Origin: Elephas maximus indicus
Taxonomy: Eukaryota; Chordata; Mammalia; Proboscidea; Elephantidae
Assembly (NCBI RefSeq): GCF_024166365.1
Contig: NC_064820.1
Location: 146,526,001 to 146,590,000 of the forward strand
Reading direction: 5' to 3'
Length of the DNA: 64,000 bases
Part shown: positions 1 to 28,990 of the stretch, piece after piece
Layout of the letters: every line of letters begins with the position of its first letter
Position numbering within the stretch: position 1 is the first letter of the stretch
Made by a program: the position numbers and the translations under genes
The notes under the pieces: generated by a model
The model's input: only the letters and a program-made list of their open reading frames with translations
Told to the model about the DNA's origin: nothing
Databases searched by the model: none

Positions 1-2160
1 CACAGAGCATGACACTCTTTCCTTTTCATCTCCGCAGCCATACAACTGAGTTTGTTCCCTATCATGGTACACATTTTCAAAACTTCTAGCCTCCAGAAGC
101 CAGGGGTTACCCTCATTACCTCTCCTAAAAAGGCTTCAGCCCTGTCCCATCTCCAAGTGCTGGGCTTATTTGGGGCATAAGATCCCATTCAAAAAAGTCA
201 ATGCAGACCAGCCGGTTCCCCAGTGTGCGTGTGAGGATAAAAGGGCTGGAAGCTGCCATCCACCGACCCTTGAAAGACCTAAAATAGGTACACATGACCT
301 AGGCTCACTTTCCTCTGAGAGCAAAGAGAGAAAAGGCAACAGTTCACAAACATGTATATCTCATTTCAAGGAAAACAAGAGCAAACATGTCTTTTATAAC
401 CTGGTATTATAGTAAAATCTAAAGGAATGGTAGTTTAATAGCACCCTTTCCCCCCAAAAGCTATGTCTGTTAAGACACTTGAAGTGTCTTTCATACAGGA
501 GCTCTTAAATTTGAAGGATAAATCTATAACCTAGTTTTTACATGTTAAAGTGTACACTGACTTCATGAGACCTGTTGTGAATGTACAAGATGTCATAAGC
601 CACCTCAGTAGGCCAGTCACCCATTAGGGAAGTGTTGGGTAAGAAGTGCTTCCCAGTGTACAGCCACCCGCCAGGCCAGCAGGCATCCTCTCTGCATTGT
701 AATTTTCACTTCAAGTTTTATTTCTTGAATTTTATATTTAATTTTTTTTTCATAAATCATCTATTTAGAGCAGCATCTATTTAGAAGTAGACCACTGGAA
801 GTTGTAATCCTAGACTCGCTTCTTTCTGGGAGAGTACTACAAGAGACCAGCCATTCCCTTGACATCTGTCCCATTTGAAAGAATTCCGCTCTGGCTACTG
901 GCCTAGTTGTTTCAAAAAACTACATTCTAACCGGGCTTATGCAAGACTGGGTTGCTGCATCTGATTTGGTGTCTTGTTCAGCGTACACTGGATACGTGAA
1001 CAATGCACCCTCTGTGCATGTGAATACAGAAGGGGGCTTCAGTAACTTCGTTAAAATCAGACAAGCCTTTTTGAAAAATAAAAAAAACTGCAAAAAAAGA
1101 AACTCAAGCCCTCCCAAATCCCACCAGTACATTCCTATGAGGCCAGAGGGTGACTTAAACTCACAACCCCAAATTCAACTTAAAATACCACACCAGCCCC
1201 ACCTCACTGGCAGCCAAGAGCCAACCCTTTTTTATGACATCATAGGACAACATATCCCAGTCTCTCTTGTAAAAACAGTTCCTAACGCATTCCCGGACAA
1301 AAGGCAGACTTGGCGACCCCTCTGTGCTGCATCTGCTCCCCTGCCCTCCTGTGCTCGGTGTGTCTGGTGAGGGCTCAGCTCAGCAGGCTAGCAAGGCCTT
1401 CCCAAGTCTCCCACTTTGAAGGCGTTTCCCCCCTAAAAAAAAAATTTTTTTTTTTGGTGGCTAGGTTTTTTTTTGCTGAGTTGGAACTTTTGAATGGTTC
1501 CCCTAGTGTCATGTTCCTTTTGGCTGTGAGCCCCAAACTGCCTCGGCACTGTTGCACGGCTCTACACAGTGTACAGTAAGCCTGGCTAGAAGGCCTCGCG
1601 TGCAGAGAAGCAGAATGGTTCTTTATATTCTGTTCCAGAGAGGAAGAATGGCAATCAGCTCCTGTATCCATTTCTAGGAAAACATACAGCACAGAAGGAG
1701 CAAGAATAATAAGGCCATTTTAAACTCCCACTTGCCTAGTCTATGTATCGAAGTAGAATTTAAAGACCCCAAACTTATTATATAAAAAGGCTGAACTGGC
1801 TTTTCTTTGAGGTTAGAAAAGCTACTTTAACAGACTATTTTCCACATGCTGACACCACTCAGGTCTCTTAAGAGCTTTACAAGTTCACTAGGGGGCTCTG
1901 AAACAAAGCTGGCCTCCCAAGTAGACCCTGGTTCCTAGGCTATGTCAACATCCCCAATCCCAACTATTCTAGTCACCTCTTGCTCCAGATCTTGAATCAC
2001 CCAGGGGGCACCTTTTTAACTCAGGCTTCCAGGCTCTCTAAGCATCTGCAGGGGCCAACAGACCTTTACTGGTCTACTTGGCCACAACTGCCAGCAGGAA
2101 TGTGAGAGGAGCCCTAACTTCAGCTATTCACACATCAGGCAGGGAGTTTAAAAATAGGGA
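1..2160. other. Single-copy flanking DNA, no gene seen
   Basis: No long ORF with protein-like composition, and no splice-supported exon found. In human the neighbour on this side of SKP1 is TCF7 on the plus strand, so its distal 3' region could lie here, but I recognise nothing specific. Homopolymer runs lie near 1436-1460. Confidence 0.5.
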
Positions 2161-2164
2161 AGAA

Positions 2165-2382
2165 CAAGACTATGTTGGGAACTCCTGTCTGGAGGCGAGA
2201 TGTGAAGGCAGGGACAGGAGCTGGTTGAATGGACACAGGGAATACAGGGTGGAGAGGAGGAGTGTGCTGTCTCATTAGGGGGAGAGCAGCTAGGAGTACA
2301 TAGCAAGGTGTGTATAACTTTTTGTATAAGAGTCTGACCTGATTCATAAACTTCAACTTAAAGCACAATAATTTTTTTTAAA
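2165..2382 (+). mobile_element. L1 3' end (5' truncated)
   Basis: Closely resembles the end of the L1 at 41780-42000: 'tgttgggaactcctgtctgg', 'ctgtctcattaggggg', 'gtatgtagcaaggtgtgtata' type blocks and an A-rich end after AGCACAATAA. Only the last 220 nt or so of the 3' UTR are present. Confidence 0.8.
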
Positions 2383-4029
2383 TGGGGAAGAACATAGATG
2401 TGGCATGTTCAAGTAGTCAGGCAAGATCTTCAAGTTGCCAAGGGCAGCATAGGGTTGACATGGAAGAAAAGGCAAACTCCATCCTGGGGGAAGCAACCAT
2501 TCCATCCCTAGCAGTTCTCAGGAATTAGGTCACTGTACCAACACAAGGTAAGTGGTATTTCACTTCTGAAGAAGAAACAGGAGCTGTGAACTACATGGGA
2601 GGTACTATTAACTAGCTCAGGCTGACACTTTCAAGTTCACCAGGGACTTTGGACCAGGTCTTCTTTTTCATTCAGGTATTCTGTCAATCATTTATCTGTA
2701 GCCTTGTTCTTTCAGGCACATGTACAATGTTGGGGGAGGAAACAGGAAGGAAGAGAAATGAGGTTCCACATACCACCACCCTCCCTCCCTCAAATAAATA
2801 AAGCCACTCTGGAAATCCTTCTTGAACAGTTTTCTGAGTAGGGGTCTATCTCTGTATTCCCACCCTTTTCAATAATCTGTGACAGAATAATCTGCAGAGC
2901 ATTTGAAGCAGATGAAATGGCACACTCAGGACAGAAAGGACAAATAGAGATTTTTCACCATATAGGTGGAAGGTACTGGAAGTGAGAGTACTTCTATGGA
3001 ATAGGCTGATCTTCAGGGTGAAAGCAGAGGCTAGCACATAGCAGGTTAGGTGCTCAGAAATACTTGCTGAAAATTTAAAAGTTGAGGGGTTTAAGAAGGG
3101 CATGAGAACTAGAGATGTAGAAGCAAATACTGTTGGCAGCAATTACATTCCTCCCACCAAATGCCTCTCAGTACTGGCACACAGGCCAAAAGTAGCCAAC
3201 ACTGCAAAATACTGCAAGACATCAGGTATGTCATCTACGAAGTTAACAGACTGTACCACTCAAACTAAGTCCCATCTTGGTAATCACTGCACTTTAAGAG
3301 CCCCTTCAGTAACACCTTTATGGCCCTGACAATACTCACATCCACTGACAGCTCGGCAGGAAGGATAACTATGTCTGCCCTGCTTAGGTGTCCAAACAGC
3401 TTCATCTTGTGACAAGGGACATGTTCTACACTTACTTCTTACCGTAGTTTATTAAAATACGGACATCCATCCAGACTTTCTGGAGCCATGGAGGCTGGAT
3501 GAACCCCTGAAAACTACAGCCCTGAGATAATCTTTAAACCTTAAACCAAAAATATCCCCTGACCTCTTCTTAAAACCAAACACTTTAGCTTAACTAGTAA
3601 AGAATGTCTGCCTTGAGCACTGTGCTCTTTTAAGATCTACCTATACAGGATCAAACTGACAACAGCAACTCAAAAGATTAGAGAGAAAACTTAGGGGGCA
3701 GTGAGTTTATGTTAATGGAAAGGAACAGCTTGGAAAAGGAGGATGAGAATGGTTGCACAACTCGAAGAATGATTACATTCTTCGAACTGTACGTGTAGAT
3801 ACTGTTGAATTGGTGAAATGTCCCACTGTGTATTCTCAACAACAAAAATTAAAAAAAAAAAAAAAAAAAATCTGCACGTCTGGTTCTTACTCTTTGCCCA
3901 TTGGAAGTAGTGATTTTAACAATAACAAAAAGTCATCAGGACTCAAGTTGTAAACTCCCCAATAGTCAGAAGAATGCTTCAGTTCAACACTAAAAAAAAA
4001 CAAACTTCTTAGTTTCCTCAAAAACTGCC
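2383..4029. other. Mostly single-copy DNA with a retrotransposon-like A-tail
   Basis: No gene seen. On the plus strand AATAAATAAA occurs at about 2794-2803 and could be a poly(A) signal of an upstream plus-strand gene. 3020-3090 looks like a MIR/L2 remnant. 3700-3870 ends in an 18-20 base A-run after an L1-like 3' end ('tattctcaacaacaaaaatt'). Confidence 0.4.
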
Positions 4030-4746
4030 CTGCCTGTGGGGACTATGTCTCAGGGTACATCTAGCTCAACTGGCATAAAATAGTTTATAAAGAAAATGTT
4101 CTACATTCATTTTGGTTGGGTAGCATCTGGGGTCTTAAAAGCCTGTGAACAGCCATCTAAGATCCTCCACTGGTCTCACCCCCTCAGGAGCAAGGGAGAA
4201 TGAAGAAAACTAAAGACACAAGGGAAAGATTAGTCCAAATGACTAACAGACCACAACTACTAGTGCTTCTATCAGACAGAGTCCAGCACAACTAGATGGT
4301 GCCCAGCTACCACCACTGACAGCTCTGACAGGGATCACAATAGAGGGTCCTAGACAGAGCTGGCAAAAAATGTAGAACAAAATTCTAACTCAAAAAAAGA
4401 CCAGACTTACTGGCCTGACAGAGACTAGAGAAACTCCAAGAATATGGCCCTGGAACCCTTTTACCTCAGTAATGAAGTCACTCCTGAGGTTCACCCTTCA
4501 GCCAAATATTAGACAGGCCCATAAAACAAAATGAGACTAAAGGGACACACCAGCCTAGGGGCAAGGATGAGAAGGCAGGAAGGGACAGAAAAGCTGGTAA
4601 TAGGGAACCCGAGGTCGAGAAGGGAGAATGTTGACGTGTCATGGGGTTGTTAAACAATGTCATAAAACAATGTGTGTACTGTTTAATGAGAAGCTAGTTT
4701 GTTCTGCAAACCTTCATCTAAAGTACAATTAAAAAAAATTTTAAAA
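4030..4746 (+). mobile_element. L1 3' UTR fragment
   Basis: Matches the 3' UTRs at 10255-11015 and 45985-46660 block by block: 'acatctagctcaactggcat', 'atctggggtcttaaaagcc', 'ctcctgaggttcacccttca'. It ends in an A-rich tail after AAAGTACAATT. It lies just beyond the SKP1 3' UTR, in antisense to SKP1. Confidence 0.85.
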
Positions 4747-5059
4747 AGACCACCCTGCCTGGTATGGGCCATTCAAGGTAAGGTCATTCTACTGTAGGGG
4801 GAAGCAGGAAACAATGGCAGCACAGTTTTGTGTGCCTGTGTACACCAGCTAAGAACTGAAGCACTGGCACCATTTAGCCATTTAAATGACAACTTCTCTA
4901 AGAGAGAAGTCTATTAGTACCCTATTGTTATGTCACCAGCCTCTAGAGTGAGCAAAGACAGAGCTACCTAAATGTCTTTTTTTTAAGCTATACAAATGTA
5001 CATAAATTCAACTCATATATTAAGAGACATTTAAGGCCACAAAAGCAAATCATTTACTA

Positions 5060-5912
5060 CCTACTATGTAACTTACATTTTATTGAAAGTACCTTGCATT
5101 CATGATGGATACTGTCTGCGTTTTGCCACACATTATTAAAAGTTAAACTATTTTTTACATGCAAGTAGTGTGAATAGTTTTTCCCACATGGGAACACTGA
5201 TTATAAAAAGATGACATACCATGACTTAAGTGCCTATTTTAATCGAAAAACAAACTGCCTAGTTACACTTCTCCCCCCAAAACACAAACTAAGAAGTTAA
5301 CTGAGTCTCTAGCCAAAACATTCAAAGGTGAGGGGATTAAAAGTACAAACATGAGTCCTCAGATTCAATTAAGGGAGCCTTGCTACATATAGGCTAACCC
5401 ACACTGGTGGTGCTCCTTGACCCTAGGGAGCTGGGAGACAGCCTAATTAATAACCCACTCAGACCATTTACCTCAAACAGCCCTTTTCCAGTTTCCAACT
5501 CACGAATAAAGATAATTATTTTGTTAATTCTATTTCAGCAAACTTTTCCAAGTTGTTTTATTTACAATGCCAACTTTTAGAAGGTTGCTAAAGTTAACTA
5601 GGCAGAAACCACTTTACAAAAAGAGGGAAAACCCAAAATGCCACTTTCTATAGAGAACCCACAGTTCAGTTTTATTCAGAGCAAAGGAAAAAAAGAAAAA
5701 AAAACTTTAAAAAATCACACTAGAAGAAACTCAGCTAGAGGTTTTAGAATCCATACTCAAACTACACATGCAATGAGGACAACATTCTGCTAATACAGTT
5801 GATTTGCTGCTGCATTTGTCTACTGTTTATCTAATATTAACAATTATAAACAGAGCAGTGCAACTAGTATTTGGAATAATCCTTATAGTGTTACAGTGTC
5901 AGGCACAACATT
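5060..5912 (-). other. SKP1: SKP1 3' UTR with alternative poly(A) signals
   Basis: Single-copy sequence downstream of the stop. Minus-strand AATAAA hexamers lie at 5676-5671, 5562-5557 and 5084-5079. The first would give a 3' UTR of about 260 nt, the last about 850 nt. Which is used cannot be decided here. An L1 3' end at 4030-4746 lies further downstream. Confidence 0.65.
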
Positions 5913-22759
<16,847 letters not shown>

Positions 22760-23082
22760 CTAAAAAAGGTATTATGAATTTGAAAATTTAAAGATTAGTC
22801 AGTTCTATGACATTTGATCTACTACAGTTTGTCGGAAGCCCTCTAACTTATAAACTATAAAATCCTAAGGACCTGCAGTATATAATCAGGATATGTTTAC
22901 AGGATTTGTAAAATAAAGTGGTTATTCCCAGGCTAGCCTGTATTTCTTTAGAAATAATTCCAAAGTATAATTCCCAGGAACAGAAGATTTTAAGGCCTGC
23001 CCTACTGAACTATTAATACAAGTTTAAGAGTTATATTCTAGAATTCTGAGACCACATGCACCTCATGAGCAGCCACCACCTG

Positions 23083-23288
23083 TCAGTGGAGGCTTGTGTG
23101 TTGCTGTCATGCTGAATACGTCTCAGTGGAGCTTCCACACTAAGGCAGACTAGGAAGAAAGGCCTGGCAATGTACTTCTGATGATCAGCAAATGAAAACC
23201 CTATGGATCACAATCCACAACCAATCATGAGGGTTGTACACGGGGAATGGCATGAGTAAGAGGCTCTACAGCAGCTAACAACAACAAA
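23083..23288 (+). mobile_element. RTE-related 3' fragment
   Basis: Sequence such as 'aagaaaggcctggcaatgta', 'aaaaccctatggatcacaat' and the end CAGCTAACAACAACAA is of RTE type. It lies in SKP1 intron 1. It may be a distinct non-autonomous RTE-driven family rather than the RTE itself. Confidence 0.6.
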
Positions 23289-25374
23289 ACTCGTTTATTT
23301 ACCGTGTGCCTGCCTTTCTGCTCCCAGTGAATTCTGATTACTACCATTTGAATAGTTAACTGCCACAGAGTTAACTGAAAACCTGAAAAAGTTCAGTCAA
23401 AAATAAACAAAGCTACTAAATAAAACAGTAATTGCCCACAGTGAGACCTACCAGTAAGCTCAGACCCAGAGAGTAGACTGGTATTCTCATTTATGTTTGG
23501 ACCAATGCAGGATCATAGACAAGAAAATAAAACTAAGGATGAGAAGACATTAGTACAATTCCCTAAATCTAACAAGCAGCTTAAATTTCAGACACCTTAT
23601 TCATGTTTCATTTCTGACCTGGTGTCCAAGTTTGAGATCTTCCACCAAAGTTCCCACAATAACTTATTACTTGCTCCAAAAAGGTATTTCTTAACTCTAA
23701 TTATGAGTCATTAGGAAAAAGACATCTCTTTTACAAAAGCTAAGCTATTAAAACTTCAAAGGACTTGGCAAAAAGAAAAATCGCTTTAAAATTAGAAGTT
23801 CCAAATGAGCAATTTATCATCTTCAGATTTTTTTTTTTTTTTAAGGGCAGCAATACCTGACTATAAAGATTAATTCAAGGCTTCCCCAAGTGTCAAATAC
23901 AGCTTTTAAAGGGCCCATGTTTCTGGTGTATTCTTCATTCTGTGATGTCACTATTTACTAACTCAAAACCCCTCTAGAGCCTTCCAGGTACACTGTATTA
24001 ACAAGTGTCAATTCTTACATAACCAGTAGAATTTCGCATTTAAAACATTCACTGCACCCATTTTAGGTTCAAAGACTTAAGACCCATGACATCGGTTAAA
24101 ATAGCTTTTCTGAGACAACTGTCCCCACCCCCAAACAGCCAAGCAGTTAGGAGAAGCAAAAAGGTAAAGCCTATGTCTCAAAACCAGCCACTGAAATATC
24201 CTGCTCTCACTCATCCATGGCTGGAGAGAATCAGATTTCACTTATTAATTCACAAACATGTCTGTTTCTCCGTGTTCCTTAGTGCTTGACAATAATGCAG
24301 TTGTCCTGCTCAATGGAGAAGGGCTCAGAGCAGGATGAAAAACAACAGAGGACTCTCTCCCTGTGACAAGGCAACTACAAAAGACACCCGCAAAAGAAGA
24401 TATTTTAACAGGAGCACAATTTTAACTCACAACATGTTATGTTCTTTTTCAGCAAAGTACTGGAATGAGCATTAAAGGGTCAAAGTCTGACAATACAATT
24501 GATAAAATTACCTTTAATCGAGATGACTATCTCATATTCCTTTCAAATAACTCACAATAAATACCAAGACCTGCTTAGTCAAACTCGTGTATTAAATTAC
24601 TGTTAAGGCAGCTGAGGTCTTATTAAACAGCAGAAGGCAATCGGTTAATCTGTAATGTGATGCACTCTGTAATCCTAGGCTTGACACTCAGAGAATTTTT
24701 TTTTATATACTGCTAGAATTAACTGCAAAATTTTCAGATAATAATGGCTGAAATTTTGATTTGACACGCTTTCAAGATCATTCCTTCAATTTTTCAGGCT
24801 CCTGTACTTGGAAATGAAATCACCCACGGTGGCTGGCATAAGAGGGTTCTATCACATCACACGGGAAAAAGTAAGCCCTGTCTTTAAGTGACCCAAAATT
24901 CTTAACACCTCTTTTTAGACCGCACAGTAAAGGCGTCTGCACTGTTCTATGACACAGATACATTCTATTGTGACCCTCTGCTGAAAAATTCATGCCCAAA
25001 TGACCCAAACCTGCAGTTTCCATTAAAAAGTGAACCAAAGCCAAACACCTCGAGTTAACTTTCAGAGTTAGGGCTCCTAAAACACACTTCTACGACGATG
25101 GTATCCCTTATTTATACTACTTGTTTGAACGACCCCAAGCCGTGGCAAAATAATGGACAGAAATACTCAGACGGAGCAGGCGACTACCTGCTTGCAAACA
25201 CTAGGCCCTAACACACAACTCATTCAGCCAGGACCGGTAGCTAGTAACACCAAACACAAGGGAGAGGAAAGATGGAGCCAAGAATCCAGCGGTCCCAGAC
25301 TACCGGCAGCACCTTACCTCCGGACAGTGAGAAAACAGACACAGACATACGCCCACGCCGCAATGAAGGAACCC
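23289..25374. other. Single-copy part of SKP1 intron 1
   Basis: No repeat family recognised and no coding exon. A T-run lies at 23829-23842. The right end grades into the CpG island. Confidence 0.5.
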
Positions 25375-25773
25375 CCAACTCAAAGCCTCGCCGCCACCCC
25401 TGCCTGGGTCCCCGAGGTTGAACGCCAAGGGAGGCCCCAGGCTTCGCAGCTGGGCTCCGCGCCGGCGGACCCTCGCCCCGGGCAGAGAAGGCCCAACCCG
25501 GAGCTCGCCTCGCAATTTCTCCCACCCGCCTGGGCGCCCATGAGGCACCGTGAGGACACACGGCTTGCCGAGGCCTCGCCGAGGGGCGGGGTGCGTTGAC
25601 CGGGGCCGTACTGCACCTCTGATGCCCCGGGTCCGCAACGGATTCCGCCGGGCCTGAGGAAAAGCCAGGCCCAGTCGCCTCCCGCCCCGGGTAGGCCTAA
25701 ACCGCAGTGGTCGCTACCCAGCCCGCAATCTGCAGCGCCACTGCCCCTTCCAACTGGTTCAGCGGCTACTCAC

Positions 25774-25863
25774 GCTGTTCGGGCTCAGAGAGACAGCGGA
25801 CCAGAGGCCAGCAAGAGCTGGGTGGCGTCAGCACTAAAAGAAAAACGCAGAGAACAAGGCCAC
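25774..25863 (-). other. SKP1: SKP1 exon 1, 5' UTR (start approximate)
   Basis: The donor AACAGC/gtgagt lies at 25774/25773. About 90 nt of GC-rich then pyrimidine-rich sequence precede it, starting roughly 30 nt after the TATA box. There is no ATG in the exon, so translation starts in the next exon. The 5' end is set only from TATA spacing. Confidence 0.75.
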
Positions 25864-25888
25864 TACGGCGGCGCGGCGCGGCGTCGGT

Positions 25889-25895
25889 CTTTATA
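25889..25895 (-). promoter_or_regulatory. SKP1: TATA box of SKP1
   Basis: On the minus strand the sequence reads CACTATAAAGACC, about 115-120 nt upstream of the exon 1 donor. It sits in GC-rich DNA, so the promoter combines a TATA element with a CpG island. Confidence 0.6.
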
Positions 25896-26150
25896 GTGGC
25901 GGGTGAAGGCGCCGAGGACCTCAGGGCCTGTGGCGTCACAAAGCCGGCTAGGGTGCCCACGGAGATTGCCTGACGGGAGGCAGGAGACGACAGGGTGGGT
26001 GTAGGGCGCTGGCGGAGCCGGGCAGGGCGGAGAGGTGGCGGGGCGGGGCCAGGGGGCCGAAGGGACTTTATTCTTACCCCACCCTGGAAAGCGCGAATTT
26101 TTTTTCCTCATAGGGGGAACCGGGGACCAAGTGGGATACCTCCGCAGCCT

Positions 26151-27370
26151 GGAAGGGTCCTTCAGGCAGGGGCTGTCTTAAGGCGAATTAAAGCCCCCAG
26201 TCCTGAAAAGCCTAGAAACAAACAAGGAGACGAGTGTGTGTGTAGGCGGGGGCGGGGTGACGTTTGGGAGGGCCTGGAATGCTCCTTTCATGATGGGAAA
26301 TCTGGGGCTCGGAAGACGAAGACTTGGCTAATGGGTTTTGCAGTCACCGCTCTGAGTTTCCTGTAACGGCCTCAGTTTCTACCATTGAACAGATAGGGCC
26401 CGTGCTATCTGCTTAATATGAATTATCTCACTCCCCACAATAATTGCATGAGGTAAAATACTGTTACCTTTTTTCCTTTTTCTATATGAGGGAACAGGTA
26501 CAGAATGGTTAAGTGGCTGAACCGGGACATGAACCTTACTCCATGGTTTGGTGCTCTTAACCTTTATTTCATACTATTGATTTCTGAAGGGGCTTCTGGG
26601 TCAAAAAGACCCAGAGAAACCCCAAATCTGGAGAGGAGGACTCTTTATCTGGCAGTGAGTATTCGTCCCTATGTGTATGAGGTACACTGCTGGGGATTCA
26701 GCAGTGAACCAGGCAGCCATGGTCCCAGCCTGGACAGAATTCTGTTGTATGGGGTGGCCCCAGAAGGTTGTGGTAGGGTCCATAGGATGAAACCAACTCT
26801 AAAGGAAAGGGAGAAGCTTGACAGGCACCCCTGCCGCCGTCAGCGTACCCCAGTCAGGCACTGTGTAACTGCCCTGCCCTATCTTGCTCACCCTGGGAAG
26901 CAGTTGCCATTCCCTCCCCAGAAGACTAAGGCGCCTGGCTCACCTGGCCAACAGGCACGTGATGGTATTCTTGGCACCAGACAGACAAAGACACTTCCAC
27001 ACATGGCCCGCTAAAGAAACCAGAGGCCTACAGTTCCTCTGGGATGGGAAGCCAAGCAGTTCCTTGGATTACTAGGTCTTTGTCTACAAGCTGTGGTATC
27101 CAGTGTCTGCCAGGTGCCACAGCTGATGACAGGAAGATGAAAGTACTTAAAGCTCTCATACTTTTTTCTCTGCAGCACAGCCCTGCCCTCAGCAGCTCCA
27201 GCTTTAGGCCTCCTAGGCAAGGCCCGGTGGAGCCCCTGTGCTCACCTGCCCATGGCATACAAGGTGGCACACTGTAAACTCTTACTGAGCATCCTAAGCA
27301 GGACTGAGCAATGCCAGGTCACATATCTAGCCTGAGGACCCAGCACAGAGCCTGGCATAAAGTAGGTATA
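26151..27370. other. Upstream flank of SKP1, largely single-copy
   Basis: No gene established. Several ORFs of 60-169 codons occur, the longest at 26505-27014 on the plus strand, but their composition is not protein-like and none shows splice or homology support. 26380-26530 contains an old MIR/L2-type remnant ('gaggtaaaatactgttacc'). Confidence 0.45.
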
Positions 27371-27374
27371 AAAA

Positions 27375-27533
27375 AAAAACTCACTGCCGTCAAGTCGATT
27401 CCGACTCATAGTGACCCTATAGGACAGAGTAGAACTGCCCCATAGAATTTCCAAGGAGCGCCTGGCGGATTTGAACTGCCGACCTCTTAGTTAGCAGCTG
27501 TAGCACTTAACCACTGCGCTACCAGGCTTTCCA
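27375..27533 (-). repeat. AfroSINE, short form
   Basis: Minus-strand copy close to consensus: 'cgattccgactcatagtgac' and, at the right, the head 'ggaaagcctggtagcgcagt'. The sequence 'aaagtaggtata' occurs on both sides (27359 and 27534), a good target duplication. Confidence 0.93.
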
Positions 27534-28869
27534 AAGTAGGTATATATTTTTCCAAATATGTCTGGGGACCCCCACCATAAGAATTACTAAGAGATGCTTA
27601 TTTTGTAAATGCAGATTTCATTCAGTGATACATGCGTAGATTATCTCAGGAAGGATACAGAAAAAAATTGGTTGCCTCAGAAGGGAAACAGGTGTCTGGA
27701 AGACAGAGATCCCAAAACTAGGGGTGATTTTTCACTTTTTTTACCTTTTGGATTTTAAGTCAGATGAATATTCTTTTTTTTTTTTTTTTAACAAAAAATA
27801 ATAGATTGGCCCCAGGTCAAGAGAAATGTGGATTCCTGGATCTGATCTAGATCCAGGATTTTCTGCCTTTTGAACAAGTTCTCCAGGTGATTCTTAAGCC
27901 CAGAGTAAATTGAGAAAACTCTATAGTAGGGTCTCAGTGATGAAGCACTGGAAATAAAGGGCTAGCAGTGTCTGTCAGAGGGGACTCATTTAGCTCCAGA
28001 CTTTCTGGATCAACCCTCCACCCAGGAGGGACAAGGTAGTTGCTGGACTGTGGGGTACAGGCTGGGGATGACTCTCCCCTCTCATTTATCAACAGCTAAA
28101 AAAAAAAAAAAAAAATTTCTTTTTTTTTTTTTTTTTTACCAGTCCAGGTCAGGAAGGACTGGTCCCCACAGAGTCCCCTTGGTGTACGTGGGTGTAAGTG
28201 TGGATGTAAGGGTATGGAGGATACCTTTGGCTCCAGAGCTGACCCTGAGGAGGCTAAGGTATCATCCTACTTCAGTCACTCCACACACCACGTGGTGAAA
28301 CCTCTTGTTCTATAGAGAGGGAAGAAACTCAAAACCAAAGAGAAGGGACTTTTCTGTTGTTACAAAGAACAGGGCTGAGACTCCTAGACTCCAGCCCCAG
28401 CCATGCTCCTGACATCACAGCCCAGATATTTAATCTGCCCCATTCTTCAAATGCTGGGAACACTTTCTGATTTACAACTGTTCCCAGCGTACTACCTCTA
28501 GGGCATCGAAAGACCTCGGATTCAAGCAACCAGATGGTAACTCGGATTTTTATGTCACTGGTGAATTCGGTTAGAGATGATCTCCATTTGTAAATGGAGT
28601 CATCATTGTTGTCAGGGTTCAAACGAGGAATCCTTAGTGGACCAGCCCCTTTAGTGCATCTAAAATGGAGCTTTGCTGCCCAAACTCAGTTCACTTTCTC
28701 TTTCTCAGGCATCTATCCACGGAACAAATTCTGGACTCTGGATATGTGTTCCAGCCCATAGAATAGCATGTAAGCTTAGAAGTAATTCAGTCTCATAGCC
28801 AAAGATCTCCTGGCTGCACCCTGTTACTGTGTAAACTCTTTCAGTTTTGTTCCCCTGATAGAATTGTAA
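27534..28869. other. Single-copy DNA with adjoining A and T runs
   Basis: No gene seen. 28098-28138 is an A-run followed at once by a T-run, able to fold back on itself. Confidence 0.5.
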
Positions 28870-28990
28870 GAACAGGGACTCTGGAGAGTCAGGCCACCTG
28901 CCCCTGTTACGTAATCTTGGGCATATTACTTCACCTCTCTGAGCCTCACCTTCCTCTGCTTAGCCACTTCTTTCTCCTTTTTGCCAAACT
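28870..28990 (+). repeat. MIR element fragment
   Basis: Contains the MIR core and end: 'gtaatcttgggcatattact' followed by 'tcacctctctgagcctcac'. Diverged. Confidence 0.75.

Larger units (their letters stand above)
25375..26150. promoter_or_regulatory. CpG island over the SKP1 promoter and exon 1
   Basis: CpG-dense stretch that stands out from AT-rich surroundings. It contains GC boxes (GGGGCGGGGCC near 26040), a CRE half site TGACG (minus strand, near 25932) and runs such as GGCGCGGCGCGGCG. It reaches into intron 1. A divergent plus-strand non-coding transcript is possible, but nothing in the sequence proves one. Confidence 0.8.

Noticed and set aside
1..2160. TCF7 3' exon at the left end
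   Set aside because: No TCF7 coding sequence is recognisable. The expectation comes only from human gene order.
25153..25638. Overlapping ORFs of 78-148 codons on both strands near the SKP1 promoter
   Set aside because: GC-rich CpG-island DNA has few stop codons. The frames are open on both strands at once and show no domain, splice site or homology I recognise.
26505..27014. 169-codon plus-strand ORF upstream of SKP1
   Set aside because: Composition is not protein-like, overlaps a MIR/L2-type remnant at its start, and no related sequence is recognised.
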